DNA of 6,874 bases, taken from Betaproteobacteria bacterium (lineage in GTDB: Bacteria; Pseudomonadota; Gammaproteobacteria; Burkholderiales; Burkholderiaceae). The notes under the pieces are model-generated. The model did not search any database, was not told the DNA's origin, and saw only the letters and a program-made list of their open reading frames with translations. This document shows positions 6,014 to 6,874 of the stretch, in pieces (position 1 is the stretch's first letter; every line of letters starts with the position of its first letter). Where the stretch lies: positions 1-6,874 of the forward strand of contig JABMMT010000137.1 of the NCBI GenBank assembly GCA_013205155.1, in the 5' to 3' direction. Position numbers and translations under genes: made by a program.

Positions 6014-6874
6014 TTAGTTTCTGACTGGCTTGGCAAATGCCAGCATGGAGTGAAGTAGGACATTGGCTCCCGCTTCAAGATGCTCAGCTTTGGCATCTTC
6101 AATTTCGTTATGGCTAACACCATCTTTACACGGTATGAAAATCATTCCAGTAGGAGCCAAACGATTCATATAGATGGCATCATGGCCAGCTCCCGACACC
6201 ACATCCATCTGTGAATAACCTAAGTCAATGGCTGCCTGCCGAATGGTATCAACGCAGTTGGCATCAAAATTACATGGTGGAAAGTAGGACACTTCCTTTA
6301 AATCGATGGCAATTGATTTCTCGCTCGATACTTGCGCAATGTAGTCCTTCAGAATACCGGTCATCTTTTCTAGTATTACAGAATCTGGATGGCGTATATC
6401 AATCGAAAACTGAACTTGGCCAGGAATCACATTTCGGCTATTGGGGAACACTTGAACCATGCCAACGGTACCTCTGCCATGCGGCTTAAATTCATTGGCT
6501 ATGGCTACAACCTTTTGCATGATATTTAAGGAATTTTGTAAGGCGTCAACTCGAATATCCATGGGTGTTGGGCCTGCATGTGCTTCAAAGCCTCGCACTA
6601 TGCAATCAAACCAACGTAAGCCCATGACAGCAGGAACTACCCCAATGACTTTATCTTGATTTTCAAGAACGGGGCCTTGTTCAATATGGGCCTCAAAGTA
6701 AGCGCCACAAGCATGATCGCCTGGTGTTTGCTCCCCCAGAAAACCAATGCGTTGCAATTCATCTTTCACTTTCTTACCTGCAGTATCGGTTGCTCCATAA
6801 GCATGTTCTAGAGTGACCGCTCCTGCAAAGACACCAGAGCCCATCATGACTGGAGTAAAGCGCGAGCCTTCTTC
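6014..6874 (-). CDS. M20-family Zn-dependent amidohydrolase, carbamoylase/allantoate amidohydrolase type (5' partial)
   Basis: C-terminal 286 codons of a Zn-dependent hydrolase in the N-carbamoyl-L-amino-acid hydrolase / allantoate amidohydrolase group. The reading frame stays open to the right edge. The codons before the first in-window ATG (6847) read EEGSRFTPV, the conserved metal-ligand block, so that ATG is internal and about 115-130 N-terminal residues (including the first His and Asp ligands) lie outside. Counting from the edge: EEGSRF (1-6), MMGSGVFAG (10-18), AHIEQGPVLE (62-71, His63 a probable zinc ligand), GFEAHAGPTPM (96-106, start of the dimerisation lid), SRNVIPG (146-152) and DIRHP (159-163, family substrate-carboxylate and lid residues), SGAGHDA (227-233), and DGVSHNEIED (251-260, His255 the C-terminal zinc ligand). 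Such enzymes cleave ureido compounds with release of CO2 and NH3, or sometimes amides. The exact substrate is unknown: N-carbamoyl amino acid, allantoate, ureidopropionate or a small amide are all possible. First visible gene of the minus-strand operon. Confidence 0.92.
   Translation of the reverse strand, partial: EEGSRFTPVMMGSGVFAGAVTLEHAYGATDTAGKKVKDELQRIGFLGEQTPGDHACGAYFEAHIEQGPVLENQDKVIGVVPAVMGLRWFDCIVRGFEAHAGPTPMDIRVDALQNSLNIMQKVVAIANEFKPHGRGTVGMVQVFPNSRNVIPGQVQFSIDIRHPDSVILEKMTGILKDYIAQVSSEKSIAIDLKEVSYFPPCNFDANCVDTIRQAAIDLGYSQMDVVSGAGHDAIYMNRLAPTGMIFIPCKDGVSHNEIEDAKAEHLEAGANVLLHSMLAFAKPVRN

Noticed and set aside
6845..6847. ATG at 6847 as the start of the M20 hydrolase
   Set aside because: The upstream codons to the edge encode EEGSRFTPV, a conserved zinc-ligand block of the family, so this Met is internal.
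1..6874. Mobile element, phage, defence system or CRISPR content
   Set aside because: No transposase, integrase, terminal repeats, repeat-spacer array or defence-type domain is seen; all seven genes are transport or metabolic families with even base composition.

Overview
The window is 6.9 kb of densely packed bacterial DNA with seven protein-coding genes and no gap longer than 22 bases between genes. It holds no RNA gene, mobile element, CRISPR array or long repeat that I can see. Base composition is moderate (roughly mid-40s % GC by eye) and even across both gene blocks. The proteins have a proteobacterial look. A free-living betaproteobacterium of moderate GC (for example Burkholderiaceae such as Polynucleobacter) would fit, but this is an impression from gene content and style, not a computed placement.

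Left block, + strand, 1-3828: four genes of a peptide-type (Dpp/Opp family) ABC importer in the order permease B, permease C, ATPase D, ATPase F. The genes are joined by a 1-base overlap (TAATG), a 3-base gap and a 4-base ATGA overlap, so this is one operon with probable translational coupling. The first permease runs off the left edge. The periplasmic substrate-binding protein and the promoter are not in the window and presumably lie upstream.

Right block, - strand, 6874-3833, read right to left: a Zn-dependent amidohydrolase of the M20 N-carbamoyl-L-amino-acid hydrolase / allantoate amidohydrolase group (its N-terminus is cut by the right edge), then an MlrC-like M81 metallopeptidase-family protein, then a LysE/RhtB-family amino-acid exporter. 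The gaps are 17 and 16-22 bases, so this also looks like one operon, with its promoter beyond the right edge.

The two operons converge, and their last stop codons are only 4 bases apart with no recognisable terminator between them. My reading, which is inference, is a small scavenging module. A peptide-like or ureido compound is imported by the ABC system and cleaved by one or both metal-dependent hydrolases, and the RhtB-type exporter relieves excess amino acid product. The substrate cannot be told from sequence. Each family is known. The combination, especially M81 + M20 + RhtB next to a Dpp-type importer, is the only part that deserves follow-up as a possible uncharacterised pathway.
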